A stretch of 64,000 nt of DNA from Gracilaria domingensis. Lineage: Eukaryota; Rhodophyta; Florideophyceae; Gracilariales; Gracilariaceae. Position 1 is the first letter of the stretch. Every line of letters starts with the position of its first letter. The stretch covers positions 1 through 64,000 of the forward strand of contig VCMS01000127.1 in assembly GCA_022539475.1 (NCBI GenBank), written 5' to 3'. Of the stretch, positions 23,104 through 33,095 are shown piece by piece. The translations under genes were made by a program, and so were the position numbers. The notes under the pieces were generated by a model, which saw only the letters and a program-made list of their open reading frames with translations, was not told the origin of the DNA and made no database searches.

Positions 23104-26100
23104 GGCTGTACAAGATCAACGTGCTCAGTTGGTCCTTCATCTGAATCATGATAGAATCGATTGATGTAGAATCGGTGTTGGAACCATTGAAGTGGAGGAC
23201 AAAAAGGTGGAGCAGGGTAGTTTGATCGAACAACATGGACAGTTCCCTGTAGTGCAGAAGCCGGAACCATCCCGTACCAAGGAGTTAACTCTACGATAGT
23301 CTCCGCTTTGGAATGACGAGGGAACGGAAGAGTGTGGTTCTTTTCATCGTTTGTAGCCCACCGTAAAGATATGCATTTCAATATGTGGTCGATGTTTGTT
23401 GCGGGGGGTAAAACCTCGAAATACCGGACGAATGCCACCTCTGGTGCGGTAAGTGCAGAATCAAGGAGAGATATTCGAATCAGAGCGACTACCTGGGCAA
23501 CCCAAGTCTCTGAATCTTCTCCGCTTACCAATACAGTGGAAAACTTTGGCTTTCTACTGGGACCAAATGCTGGAGAAGCGAAGACACGTTGGATGATGGG
23601 GTATTTGGGTCGTCCCAGCTTAAGTGCCTTAGAAGACGAATCGAAGTGTTCAAGAGTCGGAACGAAACCGCCTTTCACGACGGCCGAATTCACCAGAGTT
23701 ATCCTTGTCTTTTCTGGGAAGTATGTAATAGAGTGCTCATCCAGTGTTTCTTTCACGAGACTGAGGAAAGGAGGAAGGGCCTGTTGACCAATTTGATCAA
23801 GAATCGACCTTGTGTCCGTACTTGAGAACATTTCTCTAACAGCAGTCCATGTTTTTGAACTGGACATACTTGAAACACAATGTTGAAGAGCTCGTAAAGT
23901 GAAAGAACGCCCTCTCATTGCAAACCGAGGAAGCTGTGTGGAAGTTCCTGGTAAACCTGGATTACGCTGGTAAGGAGTATTGCCATTCCATTGCTTTCTA
24001 ACATGTCCGTGCTCAATGGAGCGAATAGTCTCCTCCACAGCCGTTGCTGTTCTTCTGGACGTCTTTTTGTAGTGTCTTTTAAATAGCAGGTGTGCATGTT
24101 CGTATATGCCTGCGTCGTAATACTTGATACTTCCCAGACGGCGAATATCGTCCACGAGATGATCGAGAAGATGAAACTTCAGAGTTCCCAGTCTGGAGGG
24201 ATGAAAATCCGCCAGAGTCTTTGTTGCGGAACGCTTGAAGGCTTCAATCTCCGAACTAAGACACAGGAGAGAGCTTTCAGTCCAATACGGGTCACGATTG
24301 TATCTGAATAAGGTCGAGAGCAAGTCCGAATACTGAGAGAAAACGGTTGTGATTGGGGCAACGTCCTGTTCTCCACAGCATATGTCAAAGAATGCTCCTA
24401 TGAAGGGAAAGACCATGTCAAGTGCTTTGTAGTTTTTGGCCTCCAGCATTCCACGGAGACCGTCTTTCGTGAAGATACCATTCAAAGATTTGCCTTTCTC
24501 CTGCGTGGAGAAATCGATATGTAAACCTTTGGCAGGAGAATCGCGTTCTATGGCAGCTAGAATTGCGTTTGCATGGTTGAGGAGTTGGGTGCGTATCGTT
24601 CGAAATGAACGCGATGCAGATGTTCCTAATGTGGTGCACAGGGTGTCTGACTGCAGTCTCTCGATTGTGGCCGTTTTTATCAACTTTGAGATGCCGAGAT
24701 GCAAGTTGTGTAATGGTTCGAATGAGAACAGACTGTATGGAGACAATCCCGGGATCATTCCAAGGCTTACGGAAGTTTCGAGGAACGAAGGAATGAGAGA
24801 TATGGAATTTGAACGCATCAGAGTATCCGCTTGAGATCTCCTCTCCCTCGCACGACGTGGACGTCTTTCCGCCTCGTCTTTTTGTGCATGTTGCAAGATA
24901 GCTGTGTATGTCTTTCGGATGCTTTTCGTGTGCTTTTGAGAACGTCCGTTGAATGAGGTGGGAATAGGACTGCATAAAGATGAGCGAGGGGCTTTGCATC
25001 TATGACACGGGCTTTCCGTTTTGGTGCCATGAAGAATAGACAGAATGTCCTTAGCCTCAGGAATATCCGCACAATAACTTGCAAGCAGAGGATGGCACAC
25101 TCGACTTAGTTTGTCTTCGCCGATGAACTGAAAACCTTTCTGCGTGAGATTTAGAATGGGCTCCAGGACTTGACGAAGAGATTCTTGAAGGATTTGCATC
25201 CTGGACTCGCGTAGAGACTTGCTAGAAACAAATGGCATTGCGTCTGCTTCAGATGCGGAAACCTCGATCAGTGTGGTAGGGAAGTATGCCACTACTGTGA
25301 GGTCATCACGGATACACTTACGGCGAAGCTGGTCGGAGAAGTTGAGAAATATGAGGTGAAGAGGATAGGCGGTAACCGATGTTTGCTTTAGAGTTGTTGA
25401 AGACTTATCGGTGTATACCTGCAGAAGACCTACGAAAGATTCACTGTAACTTATTTCTTGGGAGTACCACACTATTCTACTATCCAAAGAGCCCATGACC
25501 ATTTCCTTAAGTTTTGAGGTGGCGTCTCTTGCGAGAGAGCCGGACATGGGGTGAGATATTTTCGTGGAGTGGGTCTGAGGTATAGGGTGGAAGAATGTGT
25601 TTTCGTTGTTAGCCAACTGGAGCTGTTTCACAAGTGTCTGAACGGGGTCTCTCGTGTAGAGGGTGGCGCTGAACTTACATCCTTCTGGCGAGACAGTTCT
25701 GCGATTGAAACCGTCCTTTGAGGCGTATCGTTCGAAAATGGCCTTCTTCAGTTCTGTACAGCGCTTGGAACTTGTTATGGTCTCGTTGAATCGCTTTTGC
25801 GAGAATCGCGGGTCCCGAAGTAGCCCAATTAGCTCGTCCGCCTCACGATGACCAAGGTTGGAAGCTACTGAAGCCAGACAAACCGTGAGATAATCCATAT
25901 GCAAATCACCGAGGGCCTCCTCAGAAGGCACTGGGCGGGAACTGCTTCCGTGTTCTCGCTCTAATGACGCGGGAGCCGGGGAAGGAGAAACACAATGCGA
26001 AGTGTCCGGAATGGGAGGGGCGCACGGAGTGGGGTCGACGATGTCCTCGGACACTGGAGGCTCGGGAAGGCGACAAGGGGCAGTGACCGTTTCGGAAGAT

Positions 26101-26375
26101 GCGGGCGCGGGTGCGGAAAGCTTGAGACGCTTGCTTCTCCGAATGGGCCGGCTATTGTCGTCTTCCAGCGCTGCTTTCAGACGAAACGGGCAATGGTTGA
26201 CATGCTGTTGAAGGGATAAGACTCCTCGGCGAGTAACGAAGGGGCACCCACGCTTCTTATGTGTACAGTAGTAGACCATGGGAAGAAGAACTGAACGAGA
26301 AACGACGACAAAGACTGCAAGGGAAGGGCGTCCGAAGGGAGAAGGAGGTCGAGCGACAGTCAAGATCGACGTCAT
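23100..26375 (-). CDS. Plavaka-like (CACTA-related) transposase, complete
   Basis: An uninterrupted 1091-codon frame starting at ATG 26375. Near the N terminus (residues 37-62) is a C-x6-C..H-x3-C zinc-finger-like motif, as in Plavaka-type transposases. Around residues 448-462 comes HGTKTESPCHRC, resembling their HG..PCR.C segment. At about 555 lies FEPLHNLHLGISK, matching the (D/E)P.H....G pattern. At about 732-772 lies LKFHLLDHLVDDIRR with a later EHAHLLFKRHYK, the usual 'KfHllqH..E..H...K..Y' signature. The C terminus holds a region ending FYINRFYHDSD, as in the family. I could not assign the full acidic triad with certainty. The open frame suggests recent activity. Broken relatives lie at 1-1100 and 13680-16700. 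Confidence 0.85.
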   Translation of the reverse strand: MTSILTVARPPSPFGRPSLAVFVVVSRSVLLPMVYYCTHKKRGCPFVTRRGVLSLQQHVNHCPFRLKAALEDDNSRPIRRSKRLKLSAPAPASSETVTAPCRLPEPPVSEDIVDPTPCAPPIPDTSHCVSPSPAPASLEREHGSSSRPVPSEEALGDLHMDYLTVCLASVASNLGHREADELIGLLRDPRFSQKRFNETITSSKRCTELKKAIFERYASKDGFNRRTVSPEGCKFSATLYTRDPVQTLVKQLQLANNENTFFHPIPQTHSTKISHPMSGSLARDATSKLKEMVMGSLDSRIVWYSQEISYSESFVGLLQVYTDKSSTTLKQTSVTAYPLHLIFLNFSDQLRRKCIRDDLTVVAYFPTTLIEVSASEADAMPFVSSKSLRESRMQILQESLRQVLEPILNLTQKGFQFIGEDKLSRVCHPLLASYCADIPEAKDILSILHGTKTESPCHRCKAPRSSLCSPIPTSFNGRSQKHTKSIRKTYTAILQHAQKDEAERRPRRARERRSQADTLMRSNSISLIPSFLETSVSLGMIPGLSPYSLFSFEPLHNLHLGISKLIKTATIERLQSDTLCTTLGTSASRSFRTIRTQLLNHANAILAAIERDSPAKGLHIDFSTQEKGKSLNGIFTKDGLRGMLEAKNYKALDMVFPFIGAFFDICCGEQDVAPITTVFSQYSDLLSTLFRYNRDPYWTESSLLCLSSEIEAFKRSATKTLADFHPSRLGTLKFHLLDHLVDDIRRLGSIKYYDAGIYEHAHLLFKRHYKKTSRRTATAVEETIRSIEHGHVRKQWNGNTPYQRNPGLPGTSTQLPRFAMRGRSFTLRALQHCVSSMSSSKTWTAVREMFSSTDTRSILDQIGQQALPPFLSLVKETLDEHSITYFPEKTRITLVNSAVVKGGFVPTLEHFDSSSKALKLGRPKYPIIQRVFASPAFGPSRKPKFSTVLVSGEDSETWVAQVVALIRISLLDSALTAPEVAFVRYFEVLPPATNIDHILKCISLRWATNDEKNHTLPFPRHSKAETIVELTPWYGMVPASALQGTVHVVRSNYPAPPFCPPLQWFQHRFYINRFYHDSDEGPTEHVDLVQP

Positions 26376-27120
26376 GCTGAGAACGGAGAATATATTTTGA
26401 GTTCAAATCACGTGCTTTCGTTCAAAAAGAACGTAGGTACACGTCGACCTCAACACAAGGGTGTACTTCTCGTATTATCTACCACTGGTTATAAACCTGT
26501 GGTTTCGCAACGTTGTACGCTGTACACCTGTCCAATCTCGCACAGAAAAATAAATCTCTTCCCTCCGCCGCCGCCGCGCCTCCGACGTCCGACCTTCCCT
26601 TACCGTCGTGATCCGTGCCATCCACATCCTCGCGTTATACTCCGCTCCGTCCTTCTTTTTTCCTCCCTGTACTTTATGGAGGTTCCTTAAAGTAGAGGGC
26701 GAAAAAAGTAGGACGGAGTCATCCGTATCTCACGGATGTATTCCGTGCAGTCTTTTCGTAGGTTCTCTTCCATATTCTTCTATGTATCTTTGCTCTAAAC
26801 TAACCCATCCTCACCACGTTTTTTCGCGCTATTCGACATGTAAACGGCAGAAAATAAGCTTTGGGTTACCGGGTTCCCGTTTTCAGCCTCCAACTCGTTC
26901 CATTTGTTCAACTACGTTCTGCTTACGATATGTTCCATCTTGTTCTACGTCTTGCTACTAACATTGACGTGATTGAAGGTAACCACTATTTGACGTGCGT
27001 CCTTTGTATTTCTTCCGACGTCCACAACGACTGTAAGTACGCAACCAGTTTCATTTCGTCTCTCAAGATCGATCTCTGACTGCTCGTGTAACCTATCACG
27101 CGGTATTGCCGATCTTGGTT
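26376..27120 (-). promoter_or_regulatory. Upstream region of the transposase with a hairpin
   Basis: This stretch lies 5' of the transposase and is conserved in the left arm at about 13030-13680. It includes a long inverted repeat at 26645-26722, CCGTCCTTCTTTTTTC on one side and GAAAAAAGTAGGACGG on the other, around a short loop. The left arm keeps a matching hairpin near 13300-13375. Being preserved in both arms just upstream of the gene, it may act in expression or transposase binding. That is inference. Confidence 0.5.
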
Positions 27121-27560
27121 CACTTTGTTGCGCCATAGGCGTCTCTAGCTTCTCGCATCTTGCGCTACTTTTGGTTTGTTGGCGATCTTGGTTCCGCCAT
27201 AGACTCTTCTCTCTTCTCGCGTCTTGCGCTGCTTTTGGTGTATTGGCGATATTGGTTGATATTGGTTGACTGGCTCGGGCGATAGGTTCATCATTGGCAA
27301 TCTTGGTTGACTAGGTTGCGCCATAGGATGGTCTCTCTCTTATCGCGTCTTGCGTTACTTTTGGTGCATTGGCGATATGGTTTGACTTGGTTGCCTCATA
27401 GACTCGCCTCTCTTCTCGCGCCTTACGTTGATCTTCTTGTATTGGCGATCTTGGTTGACTGGCTTGCGGGATAGTCGATTCTGGTACTTGGTTGCGACAT
27501 AGGCTGCTCTCTCGTTTATCGCATTTTGCGGTATGTTTGCTGCATGGGTATTCTTGGTGT
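27121..27560. repeat. Minisatellite in right arm
   Basis: About five imperfect units, each with the words TTGGCGAT.TTGGTT, GCGCCATAG and CTTCTCGCGTCTTGCG. Spacing is irregular, roughly 60-125 bases. The left arm has only one such unit, arranged as a hairpin (12935-13025). Confidence 0.65.
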
Positions 27561-27839
27561 CGTTGCTTGTGAGTTCTCGCTTCGACACCTTTCGCGGTTT
27601 ACGATGATATGGTGGGCTTGTAATCTAACCGATCCCTTTCCTGCTTCTTCTTCCGTTTGCGAGTTACCAGGTCCCTCGACTTTTCTAGCGCAACGTTTCT
27701 GTTTTGTTTTATCAATGGTACGTTCCATCGCATTTCAAATGTATCTAACGGATCATTGACTAACTTATGGATACTTTCTGCTTGCGTATACAGGTAAATG
27801 ACTTTTGATGCGTACGTAGCTCACGAGTTGCAGGTGCAG

Positions 27840-27992
27840 GTTCCTCAAGTAGGGAACCATGCATCTGGGCATGGTTCCCTACATGAGGAACGGAGAGGAT
27901 GAGGCGCTTCGCGCCTCATCCTCTCGGAGTGCGTATGTGTTCTACCGATCCAGCAATTTGGTGCAGGTGCCCTCTGCGGCATCTGCCGCAGA
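27840..27992. repeat. Three-hairpin cluster, right arm
   Basis: Mirror of 11932-12084: about 52 bases at 27840-27891 (stem GTTCCTCA..GTAGGGAACCATGC), a 31-base near-perfect palindrome at 27894-27924 (GAGGATGAGGCGC stem) and a short one at 27973-27992. All three stems survive in both arms even though the left arm is otherwise noisy. Confidence 0.8.
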
Positions 27993-28429
27993 TTGGGCCT
28001 ACATCCGATCCATCATGGGGAAATGGTACATGTAATATAGCGAAGTAGTGGTTAGCAAAAGCGGTCGATAGAAGAATAGATACGAATAAAACGGTATGAT
28101 TTCATAATGGGCATCATCTGTACTAGCACTAGTATTCCATGCGTTGCAGGGTATCATTCCGCAGAAGGTATCGTGTAATGTGCACCTTAATGGAAACTGA
28201 ACCTAGACTTCGCGAAATACAGTTCAGGTAGCCCTCGACTAAAGAACTAGCACGAGTGGAAAACCCACCAGTATTTACTGCACAGCGATTCTGGACGACC
28301 CAAGCAATTATCTGCAGATTTTGAAATAATTGATCTCGATATTTTTTCAAAAAATTTACTGGACGACCCTTGCCAATTTCTGGACGACCCTCGCCAAAAA
28401 CTAGCATCTGCAAGAGACAGACGATAGGA

Positions 28430-31400
28430 CACTGAACCCCGTATGGGGTGACCACTTGGTGGAGCGCTCGGCGCCCTATTTGGGTAGCGCGCGCCCCGTT
28501 TCTCCATTTAGGTAACTGGCGTCGGAGCCAATTGCTTCGGCAACGGGAACCAAACCACTCGGGTATCTCGTGACTTCCAAATCCTCCCTTCCCAAAACCA
28601 CTTGGTAATCCACAGATTTCTAGGTCGGGAGACCAAAATATGTGGTATAGCCGATCGGTGCGAGCTGCTAGTGGGGAGCCCTGCGTGGGCTCGACCCGGC
28701 GGAGGAGTGAAACACGTGACACCTAATAGGTCGGCAGCACCCACCGTTGCCTATAGTGCACGGTGACCAAGTGGTAAATACGCCTGCACTGGTGTGCGGC
28801 AGGCACGTATAACCCTCGAGGTCAGCAAAACTATTAGAGGACTACTAGACTTACCAATTGGTGACTGTAGAACCGAACTGGTGTCAAATTAGCCTAGTTG
28901 GTGCTTGACTTTACCATTTGGTGTGGGAGGTTGGCGTCTCGGGGGTTTAGTACACCCGAGCGCCCCTCCGGCTCTCACGGGCCTAGTGCCACGTGGGCCA
29001 CCGGGAGGTGCATTTGTGGTGCACCACCCCGGCCACATATCTATACTACCTAGTAATTATTAATTCTAAATCATCGAGAATAGACTAATTAGTCCTGTCC
29101 AAGCCTGCGCTGGCGCGTCCCACGTGGTACAGTAGACACACGTGCCCGGGAGCCCGTGACGTCACCACTTGGTCTTGTAGAGCCCCCGTTGATCTGGCCG
29201 AGCTATACTACACGCTGCCCCGGGTTGCGGGCTCGATACGTCTCTCCTTCCGCCTGGGCGTAATTAACCAACTCTAGGTACGTCATTCGGCGTTTTTCCT
29301 CGCGTCGGCGAGCGACCAACGACCGAATGGTGGGGTCCAAACCATCAACAAACATGGTACACCGCTCCTGTGCGGAATACACATTACCACATCGGTGAAA
29401 CGCTTTGTTCAACCGCGTTGAATAAACCGTTTCAGATTCTCCACTCTTCTGTCTAGTGTCGCGAACAGCAAGAGTAGCGCTGTAAATCGCGTTGGAAGTC
29501 GCGTACGACCTGAGAAGGTAGTTCACGGCTTCCGGCCAACACGTGACTCCTCCTTCCGAGGCTCTCGAGGTTCCTCGAACTGAGTTGTACTGATCTTCCG
29601 CAGTCCCTGTTAGGAAGTACGGCAGTGCCACATATGCCTGTGCTTCACTCATACCGAGTATATCGGCCTCCTGGACGAACCTGGCAAGGAAATCCAAGAT
29701 AAGGATAGGATCTGTCCCCGAGAACTTCCTTGTTTCAAGGGTAACATTCAACCTTCGAATGTAGTCCTTCACCTTACCGGTTCCTCGCGAGGAGCGATTC
29801 GAAGTAACATCCTCCAACCGATAATAGCGGTACGACAACAGCTTTGTGTAGAGCGGGTCCGTCGGCTTCAACTCTTTGAATCCCAAGTGGCGCCGTCCTT
29901 TCACGCGTGATCTCATCACTGCCTGAGTAGACTGCGTCGCTTTCGACCGTGTCGAACGTGACCTATGACGGTTGTCATCACTATCAGATGAATCTGACGA
30001 ACTGTCTTCAGTCATGCCGCTCGAGTCAGAGCGCGATGAATCCGAATCATAGTGAACTCGTTTTGGGTGTCGACGTTTCTGCTTCACCGAACGATGGTCT
30101 TCATCCGCAGATGGATTTCCTTGAGGAACCTGTGCGTCCACAGCTTCATCCATGCGGATTGTATCCTCCAGCGTTTCCAAGCGCGAACGAATTCGACCGA
30201 TATCGGTGCGCATTTCCTCGACAAATGCCCGGTACTCCGTGACGAAGACGTCTGGGCTACCCAGATTTTCCATAATGGAATTCACGTCCCTTCTCAGAAG
30301 ACGTAAGTCTCCTGAGACATCCCTCACCTGGGCATTATCAACCTGCGTCCTCAACGAGGTAACATCCTGTAGGAGTTCCACGTGAGCAGCGTGATTAATA
30401 TCCAAGCGGGATTCCAACCTAGCCAACTCGGCTACGGTAGCAGCGTTAGGGTTAACCATGGATGGTGTCTCAACGACGGGTTGAGCAGAACCCACATTTT
30501 CCTTAGGTGCTTCCGTAACTGAACGCGTTCTCCGGGGGCGGGGTACGACCTCAAGAGGTTGCGCCTCATCTGGGATAGACCGGGACGTCGGTGCAACGGG
30601 TGGAACTGCAGCTGATGACCGCGCGGAACCAGCTCGAGAACCTCGAGGCGGTTGCGGCATACTGGAAACCAGTAAGCAATCTGATCCAGATGATCCAGTT
30701 AAACTCGTACACGAGTCTCCAAAGAACAAGAAAACTCAATAAACCTTCTCGGTAAACCACCACGTCAGCGGTTCACGTTCAAAAGTTGTCAACCTCCAAA
30801 ACTCTAAAGAGTCCCCTGATCGTTGTCAGAAAACGGTGATCCGTCAACAATCAAGTCAATTCCACAACAGTGACCTAAAACGGTTCTAGGTCGGGAGACC
30901 ACTTTGTGGGGCAAACTCGGAAGAGTGAAACCCACCAGACTGTCCGAAGGTCCGCTCTCGTGAGAGATGGCAGACCAGTGACAGAGCCCTCTGTACCACC
31001 GTAACTCGGTTGTAAGGCCGAAGTGGCAACTGGCTATACCTACAGAGGTGATAGGCCACGTGGTGAGGAAACGATGAGAAACTCCAGAGATGGGGTGGTA
31101 TCGGCAACGATGAAACAAGACCAACGACAGGTGTAGTCCCGAGAGGGAAAGCAACAGAAAACAACAACCAAACAACACCCACACGCGACGGGTAGGGCCT
31201 CCTCGGCACTGTGCCCGGAGCGGGGCGAGATCCTCCAACGGTAATGCACGGGTTTCCGTAAACACGGCAAAACTGTATACAGAGTCGGATCACTTCGTAA
31301 TCTAGTCCTATACCTCCTCGGTACGACCCTCAGGTCCCGACATCAACGACAGATGTTTCTCAAAGGTACCGAGAGGGTAGGACCACCGTAACCAGACGTG

Positions 31401-31740
31401 GCTATACTCGCGAGAGTGATAACCCACGTAGGCGGTTGGCGCCAGAGCCTCACTCGTGTAGAGTCCACTCAGGAGAGCGCTACTCGACAAAGAGTTCACT
31501 TAGAAGTGCTCGGGTTGACTTTACAAAGGTGCTCGCGACGACGAGGTCGAGCTCACCTAAGTAGGTCTAAACTAACTATGTACACGTGGTGCACACCCGC
31601 AGGGGTCCGTACACGTGGCTAGCCCAGTGTCAGGCACCTCAGGTGCACTACCTATTGTCCCGTAATATGCACACACACGGTAGTGTAGTACACGCGTCCA
31701 CCTAGCGGTATTGGCCAGCAATGGCAACCCTGATTACAGG
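28430..31740 (-). mobile_element. LTR-type retroelement fossil with gag
   Basis: The central part codes for a Gag-like protein (30660-29203, minus). Non-coding stretches of about 0.8-1 kb lie on both sides, rich in words such as ACCACTTGGT and TAGGTCGGGAGACCA, the latter present on both sides (near 28620 and 30890). A partial internal duplication relates about 30975-31080 to 31370-31440. No pol domain (protease, reverse transcriptase, integrase) is visible and I could not define paired terminal repeats, so the ends are approximate. It is either a gag-only non-autonomous element or an incomplete remnant. The long gag frame suggests modest age. Confidence 0.55.
29203..30660 (-). CDS. Gag-like protein of LTR-type fossil
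   Basis: About 485 codons. The N-terminal half is disordered, with a coiled-coil stretch, then a Ser/Asp/Arg-rich patch. The C-terminal half (from about 29800 downward) has the retrotransposon Gag fold pattern: a segment on a fragment of interest beginning TRKFSGTDPILILDFL, then alternating helices around the AEDQYNS, SYATSNAIYSATLAVRDTRQ and MFVDGLDPTIRSLV regions, typical of Ty3-like capsid domains. No CCHC knuckle is visible before the frame ends. Family membership is inferred from this pattern only. Confidence 0.65.
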   Translation of the reverse strand: MPQPPRGSRAGSARSSAAVPPVAPTSRSIPDEAQPLEVVPRPRRTRSVTEAPKENVGSAQPVVETPSMVNPNAATVAELARLESRLDINHAAHVELLQDVTSLRTQVDNAQVRDVSGDLRLLRRDVNSIMENLGSPDVFVTEYRAFVEEMRTDIGRIRSRLETLEDTIRMDEAVDAQVPQGNPSADEDHRSVKQKRRHPKRVHYDSDSSRSDSSGMTEDSSSDSSDSDDNRHRSRSTRSKATQSTQAVMRSRVKGRRHLGFKELKPTDPLYTKLLSYRYYRLEDVTSNRSSRGTGKVKDYIRRLNVTLETRKFSGTDPILILDFLARFVQEADILGMSEAQAYVALPYFLTGTAEDQYNSVRGTSRASEGGVTCWPEAVNYLLRSYATSNAIYSATLAVRDTRQKSGESETVYSTRLNKAFHRCGNVYSAQERCTMFVDGLDPTIRSLVARRREEKRRMTYLELVNYAQAEGETYRARNPGQRVV

Positions 31741-31863
31741 TAACTGTGGGAAAGCCATTCCAAAAGTAACCGCCAAAATTGGGTCCAACTCATAACTCTT
31801 CGAGTGCATCCTCGTATCACTCCCCTGAGTATATGAGGCGCATCATCCTGATAACCACGCAAA

Positions 31864-33087
31864 ATGCGTTGCTCTACACTCTCTCCCTGGATCGCCGCGG
31901 ATAAAGCCAACAGCGATACCGTCGCGGTTGTTTTTCACCACACGACGCAAGACAACACGGGTCCCCTGGACATACCACAAGACAAACAATGTGGCAGCGA
32001 AGGCCGAGCATGGCGTCTACGTCAAAACAGCGTAAACTGGTTCTACGTCTATGCCCTCAGCAGAGAATTTCAGATGTCATTCCCTTGGAAGCGAATGTTC
32101 CGTATAGATTATACTCTGTTCCGGACAATTGCAGACGGTAAACGTCCGGCATTTCAAACAATTGACACGAAATACCGAAAAGCACTGTCCGTAGATATCA
32201 AATTCGCTGCCTTTCTGCTCTATGTCGAAGGTTCTAATTGTGAGCGAACCGCCTCTCAACTGGAAATCGGAACCAGTACTGTGTCGTTACTGATTCCGAT
32301 TGTAGCTAAATCTATAGTGCAGCAGTATCGTTCGGAGAACTGCTTCGTAAATGACAATGACTCAAATGCTAAGGCCATGAGACAATTTCTAGGAATTTCG
32401 GAACTCCCCTATTGCGTTGACGCTGTGGATGCAGCGCATATCAAGTGGCCGTCCTGCCCAACAGGGCAGTATAACGAATAACGATGTTAAAAGGGGTATC
32501 CTAGCATTGTAATTTTTGCCATTGTGACTGCAAACACAATAGTTATCTTTGCAGATATAGGGCGACCAGGAGTCCTGAATGATTATACAATTTATCAACA
32601 ACGGTCCTTGAAACAGAAGAGAGAACAAGGGTCATGGCTTGTAAGCATTGTTTGTGATTTAATGGTAAACGGTGTGTTTTTGAGACCATATTTGATCGGC
32701 CACTGCGCTTTTGAGCTCTGTATCACAAAGATAAAAACAACTAGTGCACGCAAAAAGAAAACAAATACCGTTTTGAATCATTGAGATGGAGTTGCGTGTG
32801 AGGCGCGTAAGTCTGTCAAGTGCGCATTCGGCATACTGAAACAGAGTCGTTCGGTACTAAAGGAGGGTGTGAAAAGGCAGCATGAAGATGAAATTGCGCT
32901 AGTTTGCCACGCAAGTTTAGTGCTACATAATTTGAGTGTAGACGACGAAGACTTCCACGAGTATGAAATCAAAGAAACCGCTTTGCTTTCAGGTCATGAT
33001 TGCGTTTCGAGTCACACAGCAACCGAAAAGCGCCAGCAAGATGCATTAATTTACTTTGCAATCAACAGTTCTTCAAATGAGGACTGA
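31864..33087 (+). pseudogene. PIF/Harbinger transposase, decayed
   Basis: One reading frame spans the stretch and shows the DDE_Tnp_4 pattern. An N-terminal region with FPWKRMFRIDYTLFRTIA is followed by YCVDAVDAAHIKWP (first catalytic Asp region), then KGYPSIVIFA, then GRPGVLNDYTIYQQ (second Asp) and KCAFGILKQS followed later by LHNLSVDDED. The usual Glu of the 'vE.aFG' motif reads Lys here. Three in-frame stops (TAA 32479, TAA 32488, TGA 32782) interrupt it but no frameshift is seen, so it is a pseudogene. Each stop is one C-to-T change from a sense codon (CAA or CGA). A Myb/SANT-like partner frame lies convergently downstream, as usual in this superfamily. Confidence 0.8.
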
Positions 33088-33095
33088 AAAGAGGT

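Larger units (their letters stand above)
23500..28423 (-). mobile_element. Plavaka-like element, right inverted arm
   Basis: This is the mirror of 11502-16700. Going inward from 28423: outer terminal match, GTCGTCC words (28290-28390), three hairpins (27840-27992), a single copy of the segment doubled in the left arm (27520-27800), a minisatellite (27121-27560), an upstream hairpin (26645-26722) and the complete transposase. The right arm is clean in frame where the left is not. Beyond 28423 the sequence passes directly into the LTR-type fossil. Confidence 0.75.

Noticed and set aside
11490-28435. Target-site duplication around the inverted arms
   Set aside because: Bases outside the two outer ends (GCTA and ATAG) do not match, so none is claimed.
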